A stretch of DNA of 64,000 nucleotides from Capitulum mitella (Eukaryota; Arthropoda; Thecostraca; Pollicipedomorpha; Pollicipedidae). The notes below the pieces were generated by a model that ran no database searches, had not been told where the DNA came from, and was given only the letters and a program-made list of their open reading frames with translations. Positions 35,026 to 45,700 of the stretch are shown one piece after another. The DNA is taken from positions 9,741,838 through 9,805,837 of the forward strand of contig CP099842.1 of NCBI GenBank assembly GCA_030062745.1. The letters run 5' to 3'. The first letter of the stretch is position 1. Each line of letters opens with the position of its first letter. A program made the translations under genes and the position numbers.

Positions 35026-35615
35026 CACCTCAACAGCAGCAGCAGGTGCCGCAGCAGCAGCAACAGCAGCAGCCGCAGCCGCAGCCTCAGCAGCAGCCCC
35101 AGCAGCAGCAGCAGCAGGCCGGAGGCCGTTCGGCGGGTGCCGGGGCCGCGCCGGCCGTCTCATCTTCCGGCGGCGGCGCCGGTTTGAACCTGAGCGGCCT
35201 GATGGCTGGCGCCGCCGGCTACGGCGCACTCGGCCTGGCCTCCGGCTTCCAGTCGCACGCGCTGGGCGGCGCCGGCTACCCGTACCTGCTGGGCCAGTCG
35301 CGCTCGCCGCAGCCGGCGCACCAGAACCTGGCGGCGGCCGGCGGCGGCTCGGGCGCCGGCTCGCCGCACACCACGCAGCCGGCGCTGCTGACGCCGCCGT
35401 TCGGCGCGCGCGGCCACCCGCTCGCCTCGGACTCGGTCTACCAGCAGTACTACCGGCACCAGGGCGACCTGCTGCTCCACCACCCGGCCGGCGCGGCCAT
35501 GATGGGTCTGATGGGCGCCGCCGCCGGCGGCTACCCGTCCGGCTACCCGCACCTGCCGGCCGCGCTGCGCCAGCCGTTCCAGCCGCCGGGCGTCACGAGG
35601 TCGCCCTTCTTCTAG
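26165..35615 (+). CDS. CECR2: CECR2/dikar-type bromodomain protein, five C-terminal exons
   Basis: CECR2-family proteins bind acetyl-lysine and partner ISWI ATPases (the CERF remodeller in mammals), so a nuclear chromatin role is expected. Exons are 26165-27205, 27988-28629, 29131-29393, 31225-32162 and 32391-35615. All four joins keep phase and give about 2,035 codons. Order of domains: Ala/Pro-rich region; basic KRKRGRQPK motif; RS-dipeptide tract; AT-hook GRPRK; bromodomain with WPFLDPV shelf, [13 protein letters not shown] and the ligand Asn in CKLYNG; basic tracts; then a last exon with NLSAWFHAF, polyproline, polyalanine and long polyglutamine. The NEYTEMV ending of the bromodomain resembles insect dikar. 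The first exon begins at an acceptor (TTGTTGCAG) and stays open upstream, so N-terminal exons, including the usual DDT domain, are missing. Identity rests mainly on the bromodomain. Confidence 0.8.
27988..28629 (+). CDS. CECR2: CECR2-like exon B with RS-dipeptide tract and AT-hook
   Basis: Acceptor TTTGTCAG. Splice phase fixes the frame as [16 protein letters not shown], then RGRSRR and a run of Arg-Ser dipeptides (about 28060-28290), then [16 protein letters not shown], the AT-hook [22 protein letters not shown] and KIRSSA. A different frame in the same DNA is open and would read Pro-Glu/Pro-Gln repeats, but it does not join either neighbour. The RS tract comes from an AGCCGN hexanucleotide repeat. 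I am not aware of such a tract in vertebrate CECR2. Confidence 0.8.
28060..28290 (+). repeat. AGCCGN hexanucleotide repeat encoding Arg-Ser dipeptides
   Basis: Imperfect tandem AGCCGG/AGCCGC units, purest at 28075-28130 and 28220-28260. It encodes the RS tract of exon B in the spliced frame. Confidence 0.85.
28907..28996. repeat. 45-bp tandem duplication in a CECR2-like intron
   Basis: ATGCAGTACCTCAGACGTC and ATGCAGCACCTCAGACGTC start two adjacent units that differ at only a few bases. Intronic, upstream of the bromodomain exon. Confidence 0.85.
29131..29393 (+). CDS. CECR2: CECR2-like exon C, most of the bromodomain
   Basis: Acceptor TCATTTGCAG. It encodes [55 protein letters not shown] and [11 protein letters not shown], which covers helix Z, the ZA loop with the WPF shelf, helices A and B and the acetyl-lysine-binding Asn. 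Donor is GGTGAGC; the split Glu codon (G|AG) rejoins to NEYTEMV in exon D. Confidence 0.93.
29564..30955. mobile_element. Non-autonomous DNA transposon, TIR TAGAGGTGCACTTTA-like, copy 2
   Basis: It fills most of the 1.8-kb intron that splits the bromodomain. The left end reads ACGAGGTGCACTTTA and the right end, TACCTCTAG, is inverted relative to it. The interior is collinear with 11292-12502 but keeps CpG dinucleotides the other copy has lost. It has no transposase frame. Confidence 0.72.
31225..32162 (+). CDS. CECR2: CECR2-like exon D, end of bromodomain and basic region
   Basis: It opens with [20 protein letters not shown], the C-terminal bromodomain helix. Then follow an acidic cluster, [10 protein letters not shown], a polyalanine run and the strongly basic [20 protein letters not shown], a likely nuclear localisation signal. 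It ends on a codon boundary (MDESR) before GTGAGT. Confidence 0.9.
32391..35615 (+). CDS. CECR2: CECR2-like last exon, low-complexity Pro/Ala/Gln region
   Basis: Acceptor GTTCGGCAG keeps phase 0 from exon D; the open frame extends a little upstream (to 32316) but that part is intronic. After a Ser/Pro-rich start come the folded-looking block [38 protein letters not shown] and [15 protein letters not shown], then polyproline (about 33196-33255), repeated polyalanine, a long Gln-rich region (34385-35125) and a Gly/Tyr-rich tail ending GVTRSPFF before TAG. The tail resembles prion-like, phase-separating regions. Confidence 0.88.
33196..33255 (+). repeat. GCC/CCG trinucleotide run encoding polyproline
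   Basis: A nearly pure CCG run within the last CECR2-like exon encodes more than 15 consecutive prolines. Confidence 0.9.
34385..35125 (+). repeat. CAG/CAA repeat region encoding polyglutamine
   Basis: Long runs of glutamine codons are interrupted by His, Leu, Met, Arg and Lys. CAG and CAA are mixed, with the longest pure run near 34970-35020. One non-repetitive block lies at about 34795-34920. An uncertain repeat count is likely in any assembly. Confidence 0.92.
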
Positions 35616-36171
35616 CCGCCGGCCGCGGCCGATCCCCGCCTGTGATACCCCGCCGCGCCGCCCGCGTGCGCGCGCGTGCGTTTTATCAGTCGTTTTGTGG
35701 TGCGAGCGCCTGTGTGTCGGTGCGCGTGTGCGTGCACGTGCGGTCCGCAGTCGGGTGTACTGTGTTTGATATTGTTTTGTGCGCCCCTTTAGACACGTCC
35801 CGCGCTAGTGGTGGTCGCCACAGGGTCTTCCCTGGGTGGGTCTAGGGTTTATCTACTGTAACCGAGATTGGACTGCGGCGTCGAGCAGACCCGCGCAGAG
35901 CTAGGCTAGATGTTCGCTGCCATATCGACAGACCGTTTTATAGGCGGCACCTGTACAAAGGCTGCATTTTACTCGCGCTTTGTTCGACTGCGCTCGCGCC
36001 CAGTCTTGGCCGGAGGCGCCGGAGCGAGAGGCGGTTAGTCCGGTCGAATGGACCTGAGCTCCCAGGGAGCACGGGCTGGCCCGCACTCAACCGGCCCACT
36101 CATTCTTCATTCTCGTCTGCTTACGTTGCGCGCAGTGTCTCATTTGCAGATGTGTTTGATAGCTACCATTG

Positions 36172-36177
36172 TTTATT
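36172..36177 (-). terminator. Candidate polyadenylation signal, TMTC2-like gene
   Basis: The plus-strand TTTATT reads AATAAA on the minus strand, 0.54 kb after the TGA stop. Use of it would make the two convergent 3' UTRs overlap by roughly 0.4 kb. Confidence 0.4.
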
Positions 36178-36567
36178 GTTGGACCCGATTCAGTGTTTAC
36201 TGGTGGATGATATCGATGTTGTATCGGACAGGGTGCGCGTTTTTTACGCCGTTGTGATGCGCCAAGTACGGAGGAATAACACGCTGACATGCAGCAGCGT
36301 TGGTCTCTGGGGCTTGGCCGTGCCGTGTTTCGGCGGCCGGCCGTGCGCTCCTGCCGTCTGCCGGATTTCCAGTCTCGCCGGACTTACGGAGTCTGTCCAA
36401 GACGTGAGCGACGCGAACAGCCGGAGGCCAGAGTACAACGTATATTGTCCACGGTGTATTACCACTAGCATCACAGTCCGTTGTGCGTCCGCTGGCCCTG
36501 CGTGGAGCCAATCATCGCTGGCGGGTCCGCCCGACCCCGTCTAGTCACGCGTAACCAGATATTGCCA

Positions 36568-36573
36568 ATTAAA
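36568..36573 (+). terminator. Candidate polyadenylation signal, CECR2-like gene
   Basis: ATTAAA, 0.95 kb after the TAG stop, would place the 3' end near 36590, about 120 bases short of the stop codon of the opposing TMTC2-like gene. Confidence 0.45.
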
Positions 36574-36711
36574 AGCGCCCTGCCTAAACACATCTTTGGT
36601 CTTCCATGAAGAGAACACTCGGCGACTCGATCACAATGGGTGGCCGCGCCGGCGGCGGCCTGCTCCGGGGCCGGCGGGCTGCGTCCCGCCCGTGGCGGGG
36701 CCCGCCCGACC

Positions 36712-36780
36712 TCATCTCGCTCGGCCCTTCTTGTTCTTGGACAGTAGGTGCCGCAGCTTCTGCAGGTTGGTCTTGGTGAT
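36712..36780 (-). CDS. TMTC2: TMTC2-like terminal exon and stop
   Basis: It encodes ITKTNLQKLRHLLSKNKKGR then AR and TGA. Acceptor CTGCCGCCAG. The basic tail matches the C-terminus of the family in position and character. No long frame of its own. Confidence 0.88.
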   Translation of the reverse strand: MTKTNLQKLRHLLSKNKKGRAR

Positions 36781-39700
36781 CTGGCGGCAGACGGACGCCG
36801 TTACGTGGGCCGTGGCGATTTTCAAAATGCGCGAAGTCCCGCATGCGGAAATCGTGTGAGCACGAATTCAGACACAAGGTGCGACAGCGAGTAAAAAACG
36901 AGCTGCGTCGATGATAATATGCATGGCGACGTCTAAGCAGAGTGAGGGGGACCGGCTACGGAGAAGGGCGAAAGAATGGCTTGCTTTCCTCGCCTCTCCC
37001 TCACTCTGTCCCTGCGCTGGAGAGGCAGGGGCCGATGGCCGCCAGCCAGAGCGCTGTGAGAACTCGCTAGCCTGGCAGAACTCCCGAGAGAGGCGTACTG
37101 AGAGGCGTAACTTTGTGTACTTTCGGTATGGAGCTTTCCATACCAAAGGAAATCATTGGTAAGGAATTCCACACCAATATCTTCATCCTTCGGTGTGTTT
37201 TCTCGCTCGGTAAAATAAACTTTATCATGTCATTTTAGGGCTCAATAAATTTATTTTCCCATACCAAAATCTGCCCTAATTCTGCACCCATGGGCTCACC
37301 TGTTCGTCTGGCCGGATCCGCAGCGCGGCCAGGTACGACTCCTCTGCCTCGTCCAGTTTGCCGTTCACGTGCAGCATAGCGCCCAGGTTCATGTGGCTGG
37401 TTGCCTCCTGAGAACCACCAGAGGACAACTGTCAGAGGAGAGCTGGGAGTGTAGCCCAGCCCACGATCGTTACTCTTGTCCGTCAGATCAAGCGACGACA
37501 GGATCCTGGGCAGAATGTATGAACATGGCTAAATGGATTGTCGTGCATTGTTCTCTGGTCCAGCGGTGGACAGCGGTGTTCGACTCTTCAAGGCTCGTGG
37601 CTCAGTTCAGTGAATTCGCCGACGTCAGATTTCAAACCACAGCCGAGCTTTCTATTATGACGTCTTTTAAAGGACGACGTCGGGCACAAACGAAGGAGAA
37701 ATGAATCACTCACGTTGGGCCGCAGGCTCACGGCGATCCGGTAATAATGTTCCGCCTCCTCGTTGCGCGCCGCCTGGCGGAGGATATTGGCAGCGTTGAA
37801 CACCATCTCATACTCGTGCGGCGCTAGTTCTGCGGCCCGCCGGTAGATGTCAGCAGCATCCTGCGGCCGGTCCGTGTCGGCGAGAAACTGGCCTGTGGAC
37901 ATCAGCAGAAGCATTCAGTGGAAATGATAGGACTGACGGAGGCTGAACTGTGTCAAGATGGCGCGAACGCGATGAAATATCATACGGTTTGAATCTCCAA
38001 ACCGCCAGAAGGGTAAGACGAAATAATCCTAATACAGTGCAATACGAGATCTGACGATGTTGTTTTTTCATCAGAGATGCAACAATAAAACATACAAAAA
38101 TAAAACAAAATAAAAAATAAGATTACTTCCCTAAGTCACTGAGAATGTTGCATTTTTTTAGGCTGAAAGGTACTTTTTTTACTAGGAGATGTTAATTCTA
38201 AAAAATCAGACCCATTGTGTTCCATCAACACCTCGGCGCAATTTAAGCTTTTCGGACTTTCGACGTCTTTAGGCCTCCCAAATCAAATGGTCATTTCATA
38301 AGGAGTTCCTTGCACGCCTACACGATTTACAATCTCGATTACTACTTAGCAACAAGGAAACTATGACGGGGGACTATGCAGCTGTAGGAAGCGAGGCACT
38401 CTTCTTAAGCGGTCTCTTATCATTACAGCTACATGCGACGCCAACCAGGCTTGTCGTTTTGTGTCAATGATTTGGTGGGGGGGGGGGGGCAGCCGAGGTC
38501 CCAACAACCTAACCTCCCCCGAAATGTGAGTTTCTCAGCGGATCTGACCTACTTTCACCGTTGAGAATTGATGTCTTTATTTTCTGACTATCATTTAAAA
38601 CGTCCAAACTTATTTTCTCGACACTGGGAGAAATATTGAGGGACCAACTCATCTTTAGAGGGAGCAAGATCCACATTGGGGCCATGGCCCCCGCAGAAGA
38701 GTACAAAATGACATCCCTGACGCCAACCCACGATTTTCCATGGAGGTTGACGCGGCCCCTGCCTACAAAACTTGTCATATTTAACGTTAAAATATGCACT
38801 GGTTAATTCTCCATGAAATCGCCAGGGCTATGTCTGGACTCGTCAGTCCTTGGTCAAAACCCAAATATGTACTTTCGTCATACCCTCATTTTAAGACGAT
38901 TTTAACTTTCTGTTCCACGTCAACCTTCAAAGAACCACGTGATTACCTATGTGCGTTGATAAGTCACGGCCGCTTCCCCAACGTCGTGAAACCAGACAAA
39001 ACTAACCAGACACCATCCGGACCTCAGAGGTCCAGGGACTGACCGTCGCAAGGGATCCGTCGGATGTCCTGATATACAGGACATCTCATTTGGTCTGTGA
39101 GATGTCCTGGTACAGACCATCATAGGGGGTTCGTGAGATGTCCGGGTACTGACCGTCACACGGGGCCCGATTCTGAGAGGTCCGGGCGTTGACCGTGACA
39201 CTGGGCTACGGTGTGCGGCCTGAGGTCATGGTCAGGGTCGTCTGTGGACTCCGATAAGCGTGATCTGCGCTGGCCACACAGCAGACAGGAAAAACCGCGC
39301 GCCGCACCGCAACGCAGGAAAAAACCGGTTCGGCACCTTTCTGTTGCGTCATTTCTGTAAAGCCGGTCCACCCCTTTCCCAGGTGGCTCGAACCGCTGCA
39401 TTATTATTACGACTCGCCTAAAACTGCTTACGTCATTTGAGAGCTGCATTTCGAAAGGTCCATGCTCACCGTATGCTTAACTGTTGCGCTGGCTGAGAGA
39501 ATGAATTTTGCCACAGGTTTAATTCTTTCCTGATTACGAATTCAATGGGCTTCTTCGACGTATTTGTGGTTTGCTCGGAAGTAGAAATTTGGTCAAAATA
39601 TATATTTTTCAAGACACCGGACCCAGCGGTGGACACAGATGAAGGGAGAGGAGGACATCGCGCCTACCTTGGAGAGTTCGGGGTCCCAGAACATGTGCGA

Positions 39701-42700
39701 ACGTAACGCAAGCAAACAGAACATGAGAATAAAACAAAACAAAGAAGGCAAAACGGAGGCCTTTCACTTTCGGGGAGGCCTCTACTGGTCACTCGCACGC
39801 ACCTGCCTCCCCCGAAGACCTGGATCCGCCCATGGCCTGTGCCAATGTGTTGTGAGTTCTCCGATCAAATACGTCCGTGGCCTGGCGCCGATGCTTTATG
39901 GCTTCTCTAACTTAAACATTTGCTGACATTTTCACGGCTAAACTTACAAAACTGATATACTGTATGCGAAGACAAAATACACAACACAATTCAATCCAAC
40001 AGGTTTCATTAAGCCATGGAGGATTATCTCTCACTTGTCTTGGATTCAGGAGAAGCGCGATTCTAGTTAGTTAGATTCTAATTAGATTAGTGATGAATAA
40101 ACGTGAGGACTGGATCTGGAGCATTTTCCACATACCCTGGTTTAAATTCACCGTTTTTTCCTTTCCAAAAATGATCCGCAGTCAGTGGCGGATCCAACGG
40201 GGAACGATCTGGGCTATAACCCCCTCATTCGTTGGAAAACCCAAGAGCCGGGACCAGTAGCGCAGACAGAGGGGATTAGAGGGGTCATGGTTTCCCCGGT
40301 AGGTAGGTTTCCCAGCTGTTATCACAAATGATCTCTTTAAAAGACAAAAATCCCTTCGAATATAAAAGTAATGTAACAGTTTTCAAAACGTCCAGGCGTG
40401 CTGAATGATAAGGTCAGCTTCCTCATGTTTACAACAAAACGATAAAAGTAGGCCTTTTCATTTTCGACTTGGCCGTGCTTCCTTATACGAGAACCCTGCT
40501 ACCGTACTTGCCAGGTCCGCCATATCTGCTGGTTTTCTTTTCGGGCGGATTTTTTTCGGAACACAGATTTGCTTACGTACATGTTTGCTTCCGAAAATGG
40601 CAAGACAAAGTGGCTAAAATCCGATAGCAAATCCACATTTAGGGATAATTAGGTTGCACGGCCGGGGATTTGACCCTATTAGCACATGGTTTTGATCCAC
40701 CAGTGTCCGGCAGTACAGGTGGAAAACAAGGACAAGTGGCTTGCGCTGACAGACAAAATTCTCCCTGTGCGAAGCCGAGAGATTCGAGGCCATTTGGTAA
40801 TCGTCAAGCATGCAAGAAACACAAAAATCTCCAGAAATCCGCTCATGGCATGTAAAAATGCTAATATTTCGAACAATGTGCCAAACCAGAACACCGAGCG
40901 AAAATGCATCATGCTTCATCCTTTTGCTCTGCATCCCTAGTTACAACTCAGCTGCTAGTAAGATATCCTTTTTTCTCGTCAAAAGCCCAAATGACCGTCC
41001 AAGACATCGTGATTTCTGGTGATGACCTTCCAAGGATGTTGAAGGACGCTTTGCGAGGACAATGCTCTGAATGTACGGACGGACGTAGGTACGCTGCAGC
41101 CTACGTGGACTTGGCCTAATTTAACATTTTTAATCCGACTGGTGTACAAATATAGGCGCCACATTACATGCGATACGCATCGTAACAACATAAGACGCAT
41201 TCAGCCAGGCCGTTGTTGATAACTGAAATCATACGCAGATCAAAACCCAAGTGGTCGTTGCTGTGTCTTGAGGTATTTAATTACAGCGAGAAAAGAAATT
41301 AAGACAGGTAAATTCAACACCTCAAGAGTCTTCTACATACTGATCCTGAGCATAGGAGTGTTCCAAACAGGCAAGTAGCCAGGATTTTTCTCGGGGGAGG
41401 GGTGAATGTCAAATTTTGTGATATGTCACCGATATATGGCGAAATCTATAGGAAAAGCAGCAATTTTATTTAATTTACCTTGCATTTAACGCCCTGGGAA
41501 ACATACAACGTTTGCTTTTGCAACATATATATGATCGCTATTCCGTATTCCTGCGAAATCGCCTCATATCTAATGAAGACCGCTTGGCCCGGGGGGAGCA
41601 TGGCCCCATGGCCCCCCCTCCTTGGCTACGTCCCTGGTTTCAAGAAACGGGGGAGAAGTGACAGCCAAAGTCGGCAAAACAGAGGAGAAATACTGTTAAA
41701 TGGCACTCATACCCTGAACTTATTTATGAACATCATTTGTTTATTTGTATTACATCCCGTAAAAGGATGCATGGTAACATCAAATCAATTCCATGTGCAT
41801 ACGTACGGAACCGTTTTTTCTGTAAGCTTACCAACTGCATAGAAGTTGAAGGCAAATTCTACCTCAAGCCACGTGACTACTTTTTACACCAGCTGACGTT
41901 GCACCACGTGCAATCGCGATACTAAGTCGTCATCTAGAAAACAAAACATCAAAAATCCCCGGAAAGGAAGCTCTGAGCCAAAAAGGTGGCATTCAATTCA
42001 GTGGCCCGTGACACCACTTCTCGCATTCCAGCCACTCTCGGACCAGCGTTAATGCCTGCACGAGCTCAAAAGGAAGCGGCGGCCAAAAAAACAGCCATTC
42101 TCGGCGGGCCTAACCATGCCGTGAACAAGCCGTGACGGCGCCGTGACCAGCGCCGGCGCCGGCGCCAGCGCGGGCGTGCCCCGACGGCCGCTTGCCGCCC
42201 GACAACAGACTGCTATCACGACGGTCGAACAATGGCGTCACGTGCAGCGACCGGCGGCAATATGGAGATGGTCGGCTCGGCGGCCGGCCGGGCTGGGTGG
42301 CCGACGCGCCGAAACTGGAGCGGCCCTGTCGCGGTGGCCGGCCGCCACCGGAAAAATGCGGCCCGGCCGTGTAGCGACCGATAGCGGCGTCCGCGGCAGC
42401 CAAAAAACGCCCGTCACGGAGTCGGCACAGGGCCGGCCGGGCGCCGGCACGCAACCTGATGGACGTATCGCGCGGCCGGCCGCGCCGCGCCGCCGCCGCC
42501 CGGCACGGAGAATATTCATAACCGGCCCCGGTTTTCCTGGCGGAGGCGCGCTTATCCGCGCCCGCGAAAAAGCGGCACGCATCTTGCCGGCGTCAGTGGC
42601 CGAGCCGCGACTCGGCACGCAACGTCGCCATCACCCACCCAGCCGGTACGGCCGGCGCCGGGGGGTGGGGGTGGAGGGGCCGGGGCCGCATGAAGTCACG

Positions 42701-45700
42701 GACTGTGCACCACTGACCAGGACGGCCGGCGCCGAGAAGGAAGGATCGTCCGGCCGGACTCGTGCGAGGTCACGGGAAGCGTCAAGAGTGGATGGACGTT
42801 GGGCTCGACACCTCAAGGTGTCCCGGGTCGCGTTCGTCAGAAGGCCAGTGGGATCATGTTTAATGAAGTTCATTCACGGTCGGCGAGAGCCCGAAGGTGG
42901 CCGGTGGTGGATGAGTACACACCGGGCAGATTTTGGCTGAAACAGCCCGCCAACAGGATCAGAGCCGTGTCCATGATCAGCAACATGAGTAAAAAAAAAA
43001 TGTGGTGAGTGACAGTTGCTCGCGTGAGCCAGGCAACCTGTCAACGGCAGTATTAGTGCATCCGTATCGCTGTTCGACTGGAACCTGTCAGATTCAGCTT
43101 CAAAGCTCGAGTCGGCGTGGTCGAGGCGACCCCGGCCGAGCCGGGCCCCGTGATTCCCGGAATCCGTCTGGAGGGAGCGGGAGGGCGCCGCGCTCTCCGC
43201 CTCCACCCATTAGCTCCGAGGCCCGGCCATCGCCAGCCGGAATCTCCCGGCCCGGGGCTGCGGCCGGACGGTGGAGTGCAGGCCGGCTCGAGGCGGTCGT
43301 TGAGCCGGAGGAGCGGTCGGCCCGGCCGGTAGGCCGCTGCTGAGCGCGCCGCTCGGCCGGCGCGGCCCGGCCCGGCTCGCAGGTCCCGGCCGCGGCTCAT
43401 AGATCACAGCGCAGCCAACGGTGGCTGCAGCTTGGCCGGCGCCGCCGCCCATTGGTCCGGGGGGAGGGGCGTGGGCTGCAGCGTGCGGCCGTGCAACATG
43501 GCAGGCCGGCCGCCATCTTGGTCGGCCGGGCCATGAGACGCCGCCGGCAGGGGACGGATGGAGAGAGACTCAGAGAGAAAGACGGGGAAGGACTCCGAGG
43601 CTGGCCCGGGAGAGACGGGGACGAACTCAGAGAGGCGGGGACGGACTCAGAGGGGGAGACGGGGACGAACTCTGAGAGGCGGGGACGGACTCAGAGAGGC
43701 GGGGACGGACTCAGAGGCAGAGACGGGGACGAACTCAGAGAGGCGGGGACGGACTCAGAGGGAGAGACGGGACGGACTCAGGGAAGGACAGGGACGGACT
43801 CAGAGGCAGAGACGGGGACGGACTCAGAAAAAGAGACGGGAACGGACTCAGAGGGAGAGACGGGGCGGACTCAGAGGTTGCCCCAGGGCAGATGGAGACT
43901 GACGGATAAATGTAGATTGTTGACTTCCCTCATGGAATCTGCGCCCCATCTACCGAGAAATCACTGATGAGGCTTCCAAAAGCATTGCCATGGGCTACTC
44001 GAATAAATCACTCGACATAGTCAAAACTCGGAATGAGCCAATACATTCTGCCGTAATATAACATCATTTCAAACTAAATGCAACACTTATGTTGAAACCA
44101 AACCAGGGAAGCGATATGGAGGACTCCCTTTTTGACAACAACATGTATTCAGTGTCCAGTTTGTGTCAGATGTCAGTGCACATAAAGCTGATTAGTTAAA
44201 CATACAGAGCCATGTTAATCCATCAGACTGCAAGTTTTGTTTATGTGGAACATATAAAAGCCTCAAAATGCATCGCGATATTGGACTAGCTAAATAAAGC
44301 GAATTTTGCAGGCACACATCATATGAAATGGATCTAAAGCCAATGCCACGCCTTGCCGGCAGCATGACGAGTAACGTCTATGGCGTTTTTCACTTTTGAA
44401 CACTGAGAAAATAAGTACTCGGAAACTTATTTCCTCTCGATATGTACCGCAATACCATAGCATTGGTATATGTCGATCTATTTCAACATCCTGCGCCCGA
44501 GGAATTGCAAGCTGAAATGTTACGCACACCGATAACATAATATTCGCTGTCAGTAGCGGCGCTAGGGTTCTACAACGGATGAGGCACCATCACAGCTGGA
44601 ATATTCCGCCACGTGAATGGAAATAATGGCTGACCAGCCTGAAACAGTTTTTTTAACCGAATTTCAGTCGCCTTAATACGCATTGTATGAGTTTCTTTCT
44701 TTTCGCTTGTTTCTGTTGCTTTGTGCTCATCATTATGAAGGCATCAGAAAAACGAAACCATTCGGCAGGCTCATTTTATGTGCAGCATGGCACAGTATTT
44801 CGGCACTAATTCAAGAACATGCATCAACTATGCCAAACATTTGCATACATTCCTCTCCCTCGCAGTGCCTTTAAGGCTCAGTTCCTGATATGAGCCATTT
44901 GCACGAAGCTGACCACAATCCTCACTCGGCACGTTCCATAGTTTACGAATGTTCTCGTACCTTGCGTATGTCCGCCAACCTCGAATAAAAGCGTTGTATT
45001 ATACGTTTCATTTTGTAGCACACATACTTCAGTGTAGTCCGGGAGCATTGGTCTGTTTTCTATGGAGTTCTATGTTTTCTTTCTTTGACCTTTACCAGCC
45101 CCGTTTCCACCATGGGATTGGATTAAAAGTAGGATGCCCCTCGATCGGGAAATCGGGATTTCAAGTCGCGTTTCCATGACCGTACACAGGAAATCCGGAT
45201 TACATTCGAGATTTACGGATTACTTCGGGAAATCTCGGATTCGCCGCCAGTTATGGCGCGTATGTGACATTCCCCTTCAAAGCTTCAAAGCGAACGGATA
45301 TCTATTCCACAGTAGATCACCGAATGGACTGAGTTGCTGTGAGGGATTGTTATTGTGTGAGATATGAGAATGTCGTAGTGTCAATTTACCCCATTTGTCA
45401 ACACGCCGCCAACAGACAAGAAATTGATTTCGGCGCTAGCTCCCCCTTCGCAGCTAGCTCCCCACTAAAGCTAATGAGGCGCACAATGCTGCCATATACT
45501 TCCAATTCACGGGTAATCCGGATGTCCTCGCAAAATCTTCTTCTTCAACCCGGATTCGCAAACCCAATCCATTTTGCTAAGAGGTGTTTCCATGACCTCT
45601 GAAATCGGACTTTGAATGGACATCCGGATTTGCTAGTGCCATGGAAACGGCGCTACTGTTATCGCTGATGTGTGTGCATTTTTACGTCCGTCGCTCGAAA

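Noticed and set aside
42143..42940. 265-codon plus-strand frame in the intronic island
   Set aside because: Composition-driven, no conserved domain, comparable frames on the other strand.
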